Shown here: positions 56,061 to 64,000 of the stretch, piece after piece
How the letters are laid out: each line of letters begins with the position of its first letter
Numbering within the stretch: the stretch's first letter is position 1
Source: Thermogemmata fonticola
Lineage (GTDB): Bacteria; Planctomycetota; Planctomycetia; Gemmatales; Gemmataceae
DNA: 64,000 nt
Reading direction: 5' to 3'
Assembly: GCF_013694095.1 (NCBI RefSeq)
Contig: NZ_JACEFB010000002.1
Span: 558,001 to 622,000 of the forward strand
Translations under genes and position numbers: made by a program
The notes under the pieces: model-generated
Database searches by the model: none
The model's input: the letters and a program-made list of their open reading frames with translations, nothing else
What the model was told of the DNA's origin: nothing

Positions 56061-59000
56061 TCACGGGTGGCGAGGCGGGCGGGTGTTCCAGCGCCGGTGG
56101 TATTCGCTCTGCTGGGCCGGCGGCGGGAAGCGGAGAGGATCATAGGGATAATGGGGCATGGCACGATAGGGAAGCGGTTCGATCTGACCGCCGGTGAGCG
56201 TGGTGGGGGCGGTGTCCTTGGAGTAACCCCGAGCACGGAGAATGAAGGAACGCTGCCACTGCGGGGGCAAGGGGGGAAGGGAAGCGGCGTCGAAGGCCAG
56301 GGTGACAACATCCCCTGGTCCGGCCAAGACGAAGAGGTCATCCACGGCTTGCAGCAGCTCGGTGACTTCGCCTGTGCGGGTCAGCCGCCCTTGCCAGCGG
56401 GAGATGGGAATGGTTTCCAACTGATCGGGATCGTAGCGTTGCGGGGAACCATCGCCGGCGCTCCATTCGCGGAAGAAACCGCGATGTTCGAGCACTGCTT
56501 TCTGCACGGGCAAGGTGTAAATCCGCGGTATTTTGTCCCTCTCCGGGGGGTCCATTTCCGGTGCCAAGAGAATATGGTCCCAGGAGATTTGCAGGTTGGT
56601 CCGAATGCGGAGGGGACCGGCGGCTGGATCGAACGACGGGGGGAGAGGCACCGTCATGACGCGTGGCAAACCGGCGGGGATGCCGAGGTTGCAGACGCGC
56701 CGCCAGGAGCCGCCAGCCTCGCGCTGTTCCAGCACCGGCCAGAGGATGGGAACGCCGGCTTGCGTGGCGGCCCAAATGGACTCTGGGTAGGCATAGTCGG
56801 TCCAGCCGGCCAGGAGGAGGTGCCAGCGCCGGGATTGGGGGTGGGGCTGTGGCGGGGCGAAGGTGCAATCGATCCCATGTTCCTCCGCGAATCCCAGCCA
56901 AGCCCGGCGGGCGAAGCCGTCCACATACCGGCCATCCCGCTGTTGGAGCAGGGCGGTGACATCCCGCTGGCGGTGATCGACGGCGCGCTGCACGCTCAGA
57001 CACTCGGACTGCCGGAAAAAGAGCGGGCGCTGACTGGGAAGCGGCGGCGCGAGGGCGAAGCGCTCATCAGGATAAACGAGCCAATCCGGCGGATGATCGA
57101 TCACGACGAGTTGGACCGAGTCCAAGTAAGCGACCTCATCGAGCGGCTCGGCGATCTGGAGCAGGTAGCGCCCCTGATGGGGGCGGAGCATGGGGGGTTC
57201 GAGTTTGAGAGATTCTTCGGGCCGCGGAGGCCGGACTGTGCCATCGGGATTAAGTTCCGCCAGGGCGCCGGCTCCGAGGATGTCCGTCACGAATTCGAAG
57301 CGTTCCCCATTCCAGGCGAACAGGACTGGGCAGGAGGTCGATTTGCGATTGATCTCCGTGAGAGTGTGGGCGCCGGCGGCGAGTTGCAATTCCGATTGGG
57401 GCACAAAGTCGGGCCAGCGGATTTGCACGGCTTCGGCGGCAGGGACGGGACCGAGGCCGACGATCAGCGGGCCGTAGGATTGCCCCAAGGCCGCTGCCTG
57501 CGGCGTGTGTTCCATCAGGATGCGCCGCCCCCCGGCATAAACGCGGAGCCGGGCGCCGATTCCTTGGGCGTTGCTCCGTTGCTTTTTCCCTTTGTCCCAT
57601 TTGCCGCTGAGAGTCAGGACCAAGGCATGATGGGCGTCCCCCCGGTGGCGGAAGAGTGTCAGCCCGCTGTCCGGCGACCAGAGCACCAGGTCGGGCCGCT
57701 GCCGGTTGTCCACATCCGCGAGGCTCATTGCTTGGGGGCGGAGCGCCTCTGCCTTGGGGCCGAAGGGAGACAGCAGGCGGGTCCATTTCCCGTTCCCTTC
57801 ATTGCGGAGCCAGAGAGGGAGGCGCTCCTGGCTCAGGCCGACGAGGTCCGGCAGACCGTCGAGGTCCAAATCAACGACCTGAGCTTGCCGCAGCGGCGGG
57901 GCATTGAGAGAGTGGGGCTGGAAGCGTCCGAGCAAAGCCCTGGCCGGCGTGTCGCGCGTGCTCAGCCAAAGGCGAGCCGGCTGGCCATGAGCGAGCAGAC
58001 AAAAATCGGTTTGCTCATCGTCGTTAGCATCCAGCACGGCGGCGAGCGAGCCTTTCACTTCGGCGAACGCCTGGGACGTCTGGAAGCGGAGCAAGCGGTC
58101 ATTGAGCAACACCACGGATTCCTGCTGGTCGCGCCAGACGGCGATGTCGATGTCCTGATCGCCATCGAGATCAGTGAGCAGCAGTCCGGTGATAGCGCCG
58201 CGGACTTGGAGGGGTTCCTGTTCGGCGAGCCGGAAGGCCGGCGTGAGGGGCGGAAAGGGTTGGCCGCGCTCAGCGGGCCGGGCTTCCCCCACATTCAGGA
58301 AGACGGCGAGGCGGCCCGCCTCGGACGAGTCCGTCGGTTGCCCCTGGAGCTGTTGGAGGGCGGCTGCCGGGGTCGCGGCATACTGGCAGGCCAGCAAATC
58401 CAGGTCGCCATCTTGATCGAGGTCCAGCCAGTAAGCCGTCAGGAAAACACCTGACAGCTTGTCCAGTCCAGCGGCGCGGGTGACATCTTCAAATCCTTTG
58501 CCCTCTTGATTGCGGAGCAGCCGAAGGCCTTGAGCGGTAGCGAGCAGGAGGTCCGGCCAGCCATCATTGTCGAAGTCGGCACAAGCGCCGCCGAGACTGG
58601 CGGGTTGGCCTGCCAGGGGTGCTAGGGAGCTGACATCCCGGAATACGCCGTTGCCTTCGTTGTGCAGAAGCAGATCACCGACGGCGCCGTTCCGCTGCAC
58701 AGCGGCGAGGAGGAACAGATCGGGGCGGCCATCGCGGTCGTAGTCGCACCAGATCATGGCGGCGCCGAAGCGCTCACGCAGAGTTTGCAGGAGCGGGTCC
58801 AGCATTTCGGCAGCAGCCCAGCGGACGGAGGGGTCGAGCTGCACCGTAGCGGCTTGCTCCTGGAACACCGGCAAGGCGGGGGGGCGGCGGGGCAGGGGAG
58901 GAGGCAGACCGATCGCGGTGGCATACTTCCCCATCTCGGTGTAAGACACGGCGGCGATGTCCTCAACCTCGGCCTGCCGCAGGGATTCAAACTCGCGGAG

Positions 59001-59672
59001 CAGCCGTTCCTGAGCGGCCCGGTCCGCGGCGATGCTGGCATGCTGGGTCAGACTATGCCGGGCAGCGTTGAGATACGGGTTGATTTGCAGGGCCTTTTCA
59101 AAACACTGGCGGGCCTCGGCAGACTCGAACTCATCGGCGGTGCACCGTCCGCGGAAATACCAGGCATGGGCATCCTGGGGATCGATCTCCGTAACAGCCC
59201 GGAAGTGGGCATAGGCTTGCTCGCGTTCCCCCCGGTCGAAATGCCAGATACCCAAGCAGAAGTGAGCGTAAGGATTGGGGGGATCACGCGCCAGGACATC
59301 ATGGAAAACCTCCGCGGCCCGACGCAGCTTCTCCGCCTTGGATTGGGGGTCGGCATCGCGGCTATTGAGCAGGGCGATCCCCAGGTTGATCCGGGCAGCC
59401 AGCCAATCGGGCGCCCGCTGGACTGCTTCCTCAAAGGCCTCGATGGCCTGGTCCGCGGCAGGCCGGCCTTGATACTGCTCGTCGAACCACTCCAAAAGCG
59501 CCAGGCCACGAGCATTGGCCTGTGCCGCGGCGAGGAGGTCGGCCTCCGATGTTACCGGATTCCCTGACCGATAACGCCAGAGCAGATAGCCGCTGGCGGC
59601 GAGCACCACCAGCAGGATACCGCCGATCCAAAACCCCGTGGACGGTTTGCCGGAGGGAGAGAAAAACTTCAT
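56061..59672 (-). CDS. TPR-CRTAC1 (ASPIC/UnbV) large exported protein
   Basis: 1,203 residues. A single transmembrane/signal segment (FWIGGILLVVLAASGYLLW) is followed by tetratricopeptide repeats (residues 60-200: IEAFEEAVQRAPDWLAARINLGIALL, AYAHFRAVTEIDPQDAHAWYFRG). From about 310 to 690 come FG-GAP/VCBS blades with Ca-binding loops DYDRDGRPDLFLL, DFDNDGWPDLLLA, DLDQDGDLDLLA and DLDGDQDIDIAV. An ASPIC/UnbV domain (GIGARLRVYAGGRRILMEHTPQAAALGQSYGPLIVGLG) follows near residue 730. The final 400 residues (CPVLFAWNGERFEFVTDILGAGAL) are a separate unknown domain. It is the third gene of the cytochrome/CRTAC1 unit. Confidence 0.88.
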   Translation of the reverse strand: MKFFSPSGKPSTGFWIGGILLVVLAASGYLLWRYRSGNPVTSEADLLAAAQANARGLALLEWFDEQYQGRPAADQAIEAFEEAVQRAPDWLAARINLGIALLNSRDADPQSKAEKLRRAAEVFHDVLARDPPNPYAHFCLGIWHFDRGEREQAYAHFRAVTEIDPQDAHAWYFRGRCTADEFESAEARQCFEKALQINPYLNAARHSLTQHASIAADRAAQERLLREFESLRQAEVEDIAAVSYTEMGKYATAIGLPPPLPRRPPALPVFQEQAATVQLDPSVRWAAAEMLDPLLQTLRERFGAAMIWCDYDRDGRPDLFLLAAVQRNGAVGDLLLHNEGNGVFRDVSSLAPLAGQPASLGGACADFDNDGWPDLLLATAQGLRLLRNQEGKGFEDVTRAAGLDKLSGVFLTAYWLDLDQDGDLDLLACQYAATPAAALQQLQGQPTDSSEAGRLAVFLNVGEARPAERGQPFPPLTPAFRLAEQEPLQVRGAITGLLLTDLDGDQDIDIAVWRDQQESVVLLNDRLLRFQTSQAFAEVKGSLAAVLDANDDEQTDFCLLAHGQPARLWLSTRDTPARALLGRFQPHSLNAPPLRQAQVVDLDLDGLPDLVGLSQERLPLWLRNEGNGKWTRLLSPFGPKAEALRPQAMSLADVDNRQRPDLVLWSPDSGLTLFRHRGDAHHALVLTLSGKWDKGKKQRSNAQGIGARLRVYAGGRRILMEHTPQAAALGQSYGPLIVGLGPVPAAEAVQIRWPDFVPQSELQLAAGAHTLTEINRKSTSCPVLFAWNGERFEFVTDILGAGALAELNPDGTVRPPRPEESLKLEPPMLRPHQGRYLLQIAEPLDEVAYLDSVQLVVIDHPPDWLVYPDERFALAPPLPSQRPLFFRQSECLSVQRAVDHRQRDVTALLQQRDGRYVDGFARRAWLGFAEEHGIDCTFAPPQPHPQSRRWHLLLAGWTDYAYPESIWAATQAGVPILWPVLEQREAGGSWRRVCNLGIPAGLPRVMTVPLPPSFDPAAGPLRIRTNLQISWDHILLAPEMDPPERDKIPRIYTLPVQKAVLEHRGFFREWSAGDGSPQRYDPDQLETIPISRWQGRLTRTGEVTELLQAVDDLFVLAGPGDVVTLAFDAASLPPLPPQWQRSFILRARGYSKDTAPTTLTGGQIEPLPYRAMPHYPYDPLRFPPPAQQSEYHRRWNTRPPRHP

Positions 59673-59744
59673 AACTTGGCCCTGCCTGGATTGCTGGCGC
59701 TGAGGCAACGAAACGGACCTGGAGGAATCAAGCCGCCCGCCTAG

Positions 59745-61679
59745 TTATGGTAGTCCCAGCTCGCAGAGGATTTCCGCTTGGCTTTGCCCCTGGCGGAGGC
59801 GGTAGGCCGTGTTGACTTTCAGGTGCTGCCAGACTTGAGGCGGCGCACCGGGTGAGGCCGGCCAGCGGACCGTCACTTTTTCGACCTGATCGGCGGCCAA
59901 CTGGCCCAGGCCGATCGTCACGGGCAGTTCGCACTGGCTGAGGTAACTCCGGCCTCCCTCTACTTCCCGCTGATACACCTGGCCGCCCGCTTCGACTGTA
60001 ATGACAGCTCCGATGGCACTGCGGTTGCTCGTGACTCCGTCCCCTTCGAGGGTCAGGCGGAGCCAGCGGTGCCCCAGTTTCTGTTCATTGCGGAGCAGGC
60101 GGACCGGGCCGTTATTGGCGACCAGCAGGACATCGAGATCGCCATCGCCGTCGTAATCGAGGTAGGCACAGCCGCGGCCTACCAGGGGCTGAAACAGCTC
60201 GCTTCCCGCTGCGGCTGCCGTGACCGGTTCCCAAAGGCGTTGCGAGTCTCCCGTGTTCCAGAAGAGCAGCACCGGCTGAGCGTAGGACTGCTGGGCTTGC
60301 ACCTTGCTGATTTCCGGTTCCAGATGGCCGTTGCACACGAGGAGGTCCAAGCGGCCGTCCAGATCGTAATCCCAGAAGAAGATGCCGAATTTGAGCCAAA
60401 AGCGGCTGGGACCAGCGAGGCCGACGGCGAGGGCGGAATCGATAAAGCGCGGCCGCTGGCGGTCCGCCACGGTGAGGAAGGTGATCGGCTCGTTGGCGAA
60501 GTTGGCAATGACTGCGCCGCGGCGTCCGGGAAGGTATTCGCCCCAGTCGATGCCCATCGCCCCGCGAGCACGGGCTTCGGCGTAGGCGGCGCCGGCCTCT
60601 TGTCCCTTTTCCACGTAGCGGCGGCCTCCCTGGCCATCGGCGACGTTGTGGAAGAAGAAGTTCCGCACGGTGTCGTTGGCCACCAGCAGATCCGGCCAGC
60701 CGTCCTCGTCCGGGTCGCACACGACTACGCCCAGGGCCTTGGCCACCGAACGCCGTCGGGCTGTCGCATCGGTACCCTCGCGCTCGTACACCGTCACACC
60801 GGCTGCCTCGCTGACATCTTCAAACCTCTTCCCGCCGTGATTGCGGTACAGGGCACACTGGGAACCTTCAAACTGCTGAGGCTGCAAATAGGCGCGTCCG
60901 ATTCCCGTTAGCGTCGAATCGATGGCCAAATCAATGGCAGGGGACCAGGTGACATAGCGGCAGAGGAATAGGTCCAGCCAGCCGTCCCGATCGTAATCCA
61001 CGAAGGTGGCGCTGGTGGCAAACTCGATGGGTTCGGCGTGTTTGTCAAAGCTGCCCGCCGTGGCGCTCGAAGGCCAACCGCCGGACGGCGGCAGACCCAT
61101 CCGGGTGGCGACCTCTTCAAAGCGCCGCTGCCCTCCATTTCCCGCCACATTGTGAAACAGATGACATCCACCGACGCCAGTGACAAACAGATCTATGTAG
61201 CCGTCATTGTCAAAGTCACCAGCACAAGCTCCCAGGCCATAGAATTGAAAGGTCTGCAACCCTGCGGCCTGCGTGACGTCCGTGAACCGGCCATTTCCGG
61301 TGTTGCGGTACAGTTTGAGGCAGGGTTGCGGGGAGCCGTTCGGCCAGTCCTGCCCCGGCCAGGGGCAGCCGTTGATCAGCAAGATATCCTGCCAGCCGTC
61401 GTTGTCGTAATCCAGCACGCACACGCCCGGCCCCATTGTTTCGGGCAAAAGTTTCAAGCCATAGGCGCCATTGAAGTGCTGGAATTGGATGTTGGCTTCC
61501 GCGGTGGCATCCCGGAAGGGCACGGCGGGCACGGGAATGGCCGGCCGCTCCCGCACCGCTTCGATGACGGGGGGAGCCTGGTCGGCACTGCGGCGCGGCC
61601 ACCAGCGCCAGGCAGCTACTCCTCCTGCTGCCAGCACGATGACAGCAATGAACAAGACAATTTTGTGTTGATAAGTCAT
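59745..61679 (-). CDS. CRTAC1 (ASPIC/UnbV) exported beta-propeller protein
   Basis: 644 residues. An N-terminal anchor/signal (IVLFIAVIVLAAGGVAAW) precedes FG-GAP/VCBS repeats with calcium loops: VCVLDYDNDGWQDILLI, AGDFDNDGYIDLFVT, FVDYDRDGWLDLFLCRYV, CDPDEDGWPDLLVA and LDYDGDGDLDVLLV. The C-terminal ASPIC/UnbV part is NRSAIGAVITVEAGGQVYQREVEGGRSYLSQ...ITIGLG-like (VTIGLGQLAADQVEKVTVRWP). It is probably a secreted or periplasmic Ca-binding propeller. The ATG has a near-ideal AAGGAGATATCT before it. It lies 93 bases downstream of the cytochrome and 72 bases upstream of the TPR-CRTAC1 gene. Confidence 0.92.
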   Translation of the reverse strand: MTYQHKIVLFIAVIVLAAGGVAAWRWWPRRSADQAPPVIEAVRERPAIPVPAVPFRDATAEANIQFQHFNGAYGLKLLPETMGPGVCVLDYDNDGWQDILLINGCPWPGQDWPNGSPQPCLKLYRNTGNGRFTDVTQAAGLQTFQFYGLGACAGDFDNDGYIDLFVTGVGGCHLFHNVAGNGGQRRFEEVATRMGLPPSGGWPSSATAGSFDKHAEPIEFATSATFVDYDRDGWLDLFLCRYVTWSPAIDLAIDSTLTGIGRAYLQPQQFEGSQCALYRNHGGKRFEDVSEAAGVTVYEREGTDATARRRSVAKALGVVVCDPDEDGWPDLLVANDTVRNFFFHNVADGQGGRRYVEKGQEAGAAYAEARARGAMGIDWGEYLPGRRGAVIANFANEPITFLTVADRQRPRFIDSALAVGLAGPSRFWLKFGIFFWDYDLDGRLDLLVCNGHLEPEISKVQAQQSYAQPVLLFWNTGDSQRLWEPVTAAAAGSELFQPLVGRGCAYLDYDGDGDLDVLLVANNGPVRLLRNEQKLGHRWLRLTLEGDGVTSNRSAIGAVITVEAGGQVYQREVEGGRSYLSQCELPVTIGLGQLAADQVEKVTVRWPASPGAPPQVWQHLKVNTAYRLRQGQSQAEILCELGLP

Positions 61680-61772
61680 AGATATCTCCTTGGATCATGC
61701 ACATTCATTTTCAAGCAAAATTAATCCTCAATATATGCGGGCAAATCTGCTGCGTTTCAGAGCGCTGCCGGC

Positions 61773-64000
61773 TCAGGGCAATTGATGAGCTGTGGGATAG
61801 ATGACGATGGCCTCGGCCGCGGCGTTGGCTGCCGGATTCTTCTCCCGGTACTTCCGCGTGGTAGCGGCACGCGCCAGCTCATCCGGTTTGTACATGCCGT
61901 GGGCAATGCGGTGCAGCTCGCTGAGCACTGCCGCCAGGGAGGTCTGCACGCCTGGGTCTTTTTCTGCATGGTAGGCCGTCCGCAGCCGTTCCAGCGCCAA
62001 GCGGAGCGTGGGGAGCCGAGGAGCACGCGGGTCGGGAGGCCGCTGGCCCCAAGCGATCACGGCTCCCTGAAGCTGGGCCAGCCGTTGGCGACGATCGGAA
62101 CCATTCGGGCTACCCGACAGAGCCTGGTTCAGCAAAGCCTCGATGTCTGAAGATTGCGCCTCCGCCACGTGGGCCGGAGAGGGGGCGCCGGCGCCCAAAC
62201 GATCGTAACACTGATAGAGGCCATAGTGAGCATCGAGGTCTTCGGAATCGACAACCAGAGCGCGTTCAAAGGCCTGGACGGCTCGCAACAGGTACTGCCG
62301 CTCGGCTTCGGACCCCGACGCTTCGAGCGTGCTCCGCTTGAAGAGCGTTCGCCCCAGTTCATCGAGAACGACGACATCGCGGGTGAAATCGAACTTGATG
62401 CGGCCATCCTCGTGTCGCGGCCGATGGGCGGGATCCACGATCCGTTCCAACAGTGCCGCCGCGGCGTCGAGGTCCTCCCGGCTGGTCGCTTGTTGCGCGG
62501 TGATGACGCCTTGCAGCCAGGCCAGGAGCCACCAGGGCGGCGGAGGCTGACACTGCCGCGCCGCATTGAGCGACCGCGCCGCTTCCTCCAACCGGCCCTG
62601 CTCGATATACACCCGCGCCAGATTGACATACCCGTGCCAGTGAGCCTCGGCCTGGTCCCATTCGGTCAGCTTCCGGAAGGCTGCTTCTGCCTGGCGGAGG
62701 TTCCCCCGTTTGGGATTCAACGGCATCCCTTCCAGCAGGCAGCCAATGCCGTAGTCGTTCCAGCGCTGCCAGGCCGGCTGAATGGGCGATTCCTGGGCCG
62801 GCACTTCCTCCGCCACACCCGCCACAGGAAGCACCACGCGATCGGAGCACAGATCGACGATCGGCAGCTTGGGAATAGGCCGGCCCAAGTCCTTGTGGAC
62901 ATACTCCATGTACTTGTAGTCAAATTTGCGGTAGCGCAGCCTGACGCGCAGCTCCACCGGCGCTGTCACATCCGGCGGCACTTGGAGGCGGTAGTGGACC
63001 ACTTGGCCGGCGCCGGGCGGAATCTGCTTGTCATAGAGGGGTGTGAAGATGTCTTGCGGATTGCGCCGGTCGATGCGGTTCCCATGGCGGTCGAGCATGT
63101 GCACGTTGCAGTAATGGGCCCACGGGTCCACCTCTCCCCTCTCATCCGGGCCAGACAAAGCACCATTGCGGCCAATGATTCGACTGCCGCTGCGCGCCTC
63201 AAAATCCACCCAGACTTCGTTGGAATCCGCTGTCCCCTGCGTGAAGGGATGGCCGATATTGAGCGTGCGGATCACCACCTCGACAACGTAGTGCTTACCC
63301 GGTTGCAGTTTCGGCAGAGTCGGGCGGATGACTGCTAAGGAATCGTCGTCCATTTGACCATTCCCTGTCATGTGCTTGATGCCGAAGATGTCGATACGGA
63401 GTTTGTCGTCGCGCAGAAAAGCCGCGTGCTTGTCGATGGCCTCTTGCCACCGGTCGGAGTAGGGAGCGTAGCGCGGCTCATGCTTGAGCAATTCAAACAG
63501 GCCGGTGTTGGCCGCAGGGAAGAAATGGCTGTGCCGCTTGCGAACGCCGCTGCCGTCGAAATCCTTGGCGGCGAAGTCCGCGCTTGGTTCCAAAGGCATA
63601 TGGCAGGCGGCGCAGTTCTCCTTGCGGCCGGTGGGGGGGTAGTAGAAACTGCGCGCTCCGTGGCCAACGCTACTCAATAGAAACGTGTCGTAATGATTCT
63701 GCCCACGGAGAAAATCTTTATAGTGGTTCAACTCCACAGGTAAATGGACTTTGTGACACAAAGAGCAGAACTCGGCTGTCTTATGGAATGGCTTGAGGAA
63801 TGTCTTTTTATGCAACTCTGGCTTTGCTTTGATTAATTGATTGTTGATCCATTGTAGTGCACTATTCTCGCTAAATGCAAACGGATAATGCTTCGCCTCT
63901 TCAATGGTATAAGCTGCATTACCAATTGTGGCATTGATATGTGTGATGGAATGACAGACGACGCATGTAATCCCGGCATGGGCGGTGGGATCGTTGAAGA
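61773..64000 (-). CDS. Multihaem cytochrome c with C-terminal TPR region, 5' end outside window
   Basis: About 742 residues visible; the start lies past 64000. Haem-binding CxxCH motifs are CVVCH, CSLCH and CAACH, with many surrounding His (HAG, KVH, GHG, HSHFF, KHMTGNG) as possible axial ligands. A beta-rich middle part (LQPGKHYVVEVVIRTLNIGHPFTQGTADSNEVWVDFE) is followed by a C-terminal tetratricopeptide region (HWHGYVNLARVYIEQGRLEEAARSLNAARQC, AFERALVVDSEDLDAHYGLYQCYDRL). It is probably periplasmic. GC content falls sharply at about 63,665 within the gene. It is the first visible gene of the cytochrome/CRTAC1 unit. Confidence 0.9.
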   Translation of the reverse strand, partial: FNDPTAHAGITCVVCHSITHINATIGNAAYTIEEAKHYPFAFSENSALQWINNQLIKAKPELHKKTFLKPFHKTAEFCSLCHKVHLPVELNHYKDFLRGQNHYDTFLLSSVGHGARSFYYPPTGRKENCAACHMPLEPSADFAAKDFDGSGVRKRHSHFFPAANTGLFELLKHEPRYAPYSDRWQEAIDKHAAFLRDDKLRIDIFGIKHMTGNGQMDDDSLAVIRPTLPKLQPGKHYVVEVVIRTLNIGHPFTQGTADSNEVWVDFEARSGSRIIGRNGALSGPDERGEVDPWAHYCNVHMLDRHGNRIDRRNPQDIFTPLYDKQIPPGAGQVVHYRLQVPPDVTAPVELRVRLRYRKFDYKYMEYVHKDLGRPIPKLPIVDLCSDRVVLPVAGVAEEVPAQESPIQPAWQRWNDYGIGCLLEGMPLNPKRGNLRQAEAAFRKLTEWDQAEAHWHGYVNLARVYIEQGRLEEAARSLNAARQCQPPPPWWLLAWLQGVITAQQATSREDLDAAAALLERIVDPAHRPRHEDGRIKFDFTRDVVVLDELGRTLFKRSTLEASGSEAERQYLLRAVQAFERALVVDSEDLDAHYGLYQCYDRLGAGAPSPAHVAEAQSSDIEALLNQALSGSPNGSDRRQRLAQLQGAVIAWGQRPPDPRAPRLPTLRLALERLRTAYHAEKDPGVQTSLAAVLSELHRIAHGMYKPDELARAATTRKYREKNPAANAAAEAIVIYPTAHQLP

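Overview
The window reads as a chromosomal segment of a high-GC planctomycete, most likely of the Gemmata group. The signs are two DUF1559 prepilin-like proteins, a long leucine-rich-repeat protein of the ITDAGL type, an MJ0042 zinc-ribbon membrane protein, a DUF1080 protein, two CRTAC1 (ASPIC/UnbV) proteins and a free Ser/Thr kinase. These sit beside a full set of core bacterial genes. lpxD and lpxI indicate a lipid A pathway and so a Gram-negative type envelope. No rRNA, tRNA, CRISPR array, transposase or phage gene was recognised. Assignments rest on reading translated motifs and recalling families; no database search was run.

Layout: 1-2008 holds a truncated Eco57I-like methylase/restriction enzyme and 2176-3480 an aminotransferase-fold protein that lacks the PLP lysine. 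3752-10147 is an accessory, cell-surface block (two prepilin-like proteins, zinc-ribbon membrane protein, LRR protein, hypothetical, lipoprotein). 10559-18781 carries PEP synthase, S21, a TerB-like protein, a short-chain dehydrogenase, an SMP-30-like protein, a small anchored protein and a methyltransferase. 19006-24123 is a housekeeping run: phoH, cdsA, uppS and purA on the minus strand, and efp divergent on the plus strand. 24350-31648 holds a SAM hydrolase, a very large subtilase-like pseudo-enzyme, enolase and endonuclease IV. 32002-38629 has a Spy-like protein, lpxD-lpxI, a GH10-like protein, a kinase and an exported methyltransferase. 39109-49531 has a zinc metalloprotease, a YiiX-like amidase, a nucleotide pyrophosphatase-like protein, glgC, a glycosyltransferase, hpt, aat and an exported tetratricopeptide-type protein. 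49818-55947 has gyrA, a sugar epimerase, a small protein, a DUF1080 protein and an AhpD-like protein. 56061-64000 is a minus-strand three-gene unit: multihaem cytochrome c/TPR, CRTAC1, then TPR-CRTAC1.

Genes that appear to work together: uppS-cdsA (ATGA overlap) supply undecaprenyl phosphate and CDP-diacylglycerol; lpxD-lpxI are consecutive in lipid A synthesis; eno is followed 7 bases later by a small membrane protein; the exported protein and aat overlap by ATGA; hpt, a glycosyltransferase, glgC and a phosphodiesterase-like gene lie in line; the cytochrome and two CRTAC1 genes form the most system-like locus.

The points most worth a second look are: (1) the cytochrome/CRTAC1 locus, with an abrupt GC drop inside the cytochrome gene near 63,665; (2) a probable attenuator upstream of purA in which an intrinsic terminator lies inside a 14-codon open frame; (3) several proteins that keep a catalytic fold but have lost key residues (aminotransferase, subtilase, perhaps the GH10-like protein); (4) EF-P with Asn at the loop tip; and (5) many independent short tandem duplications in the intergenic gaps.
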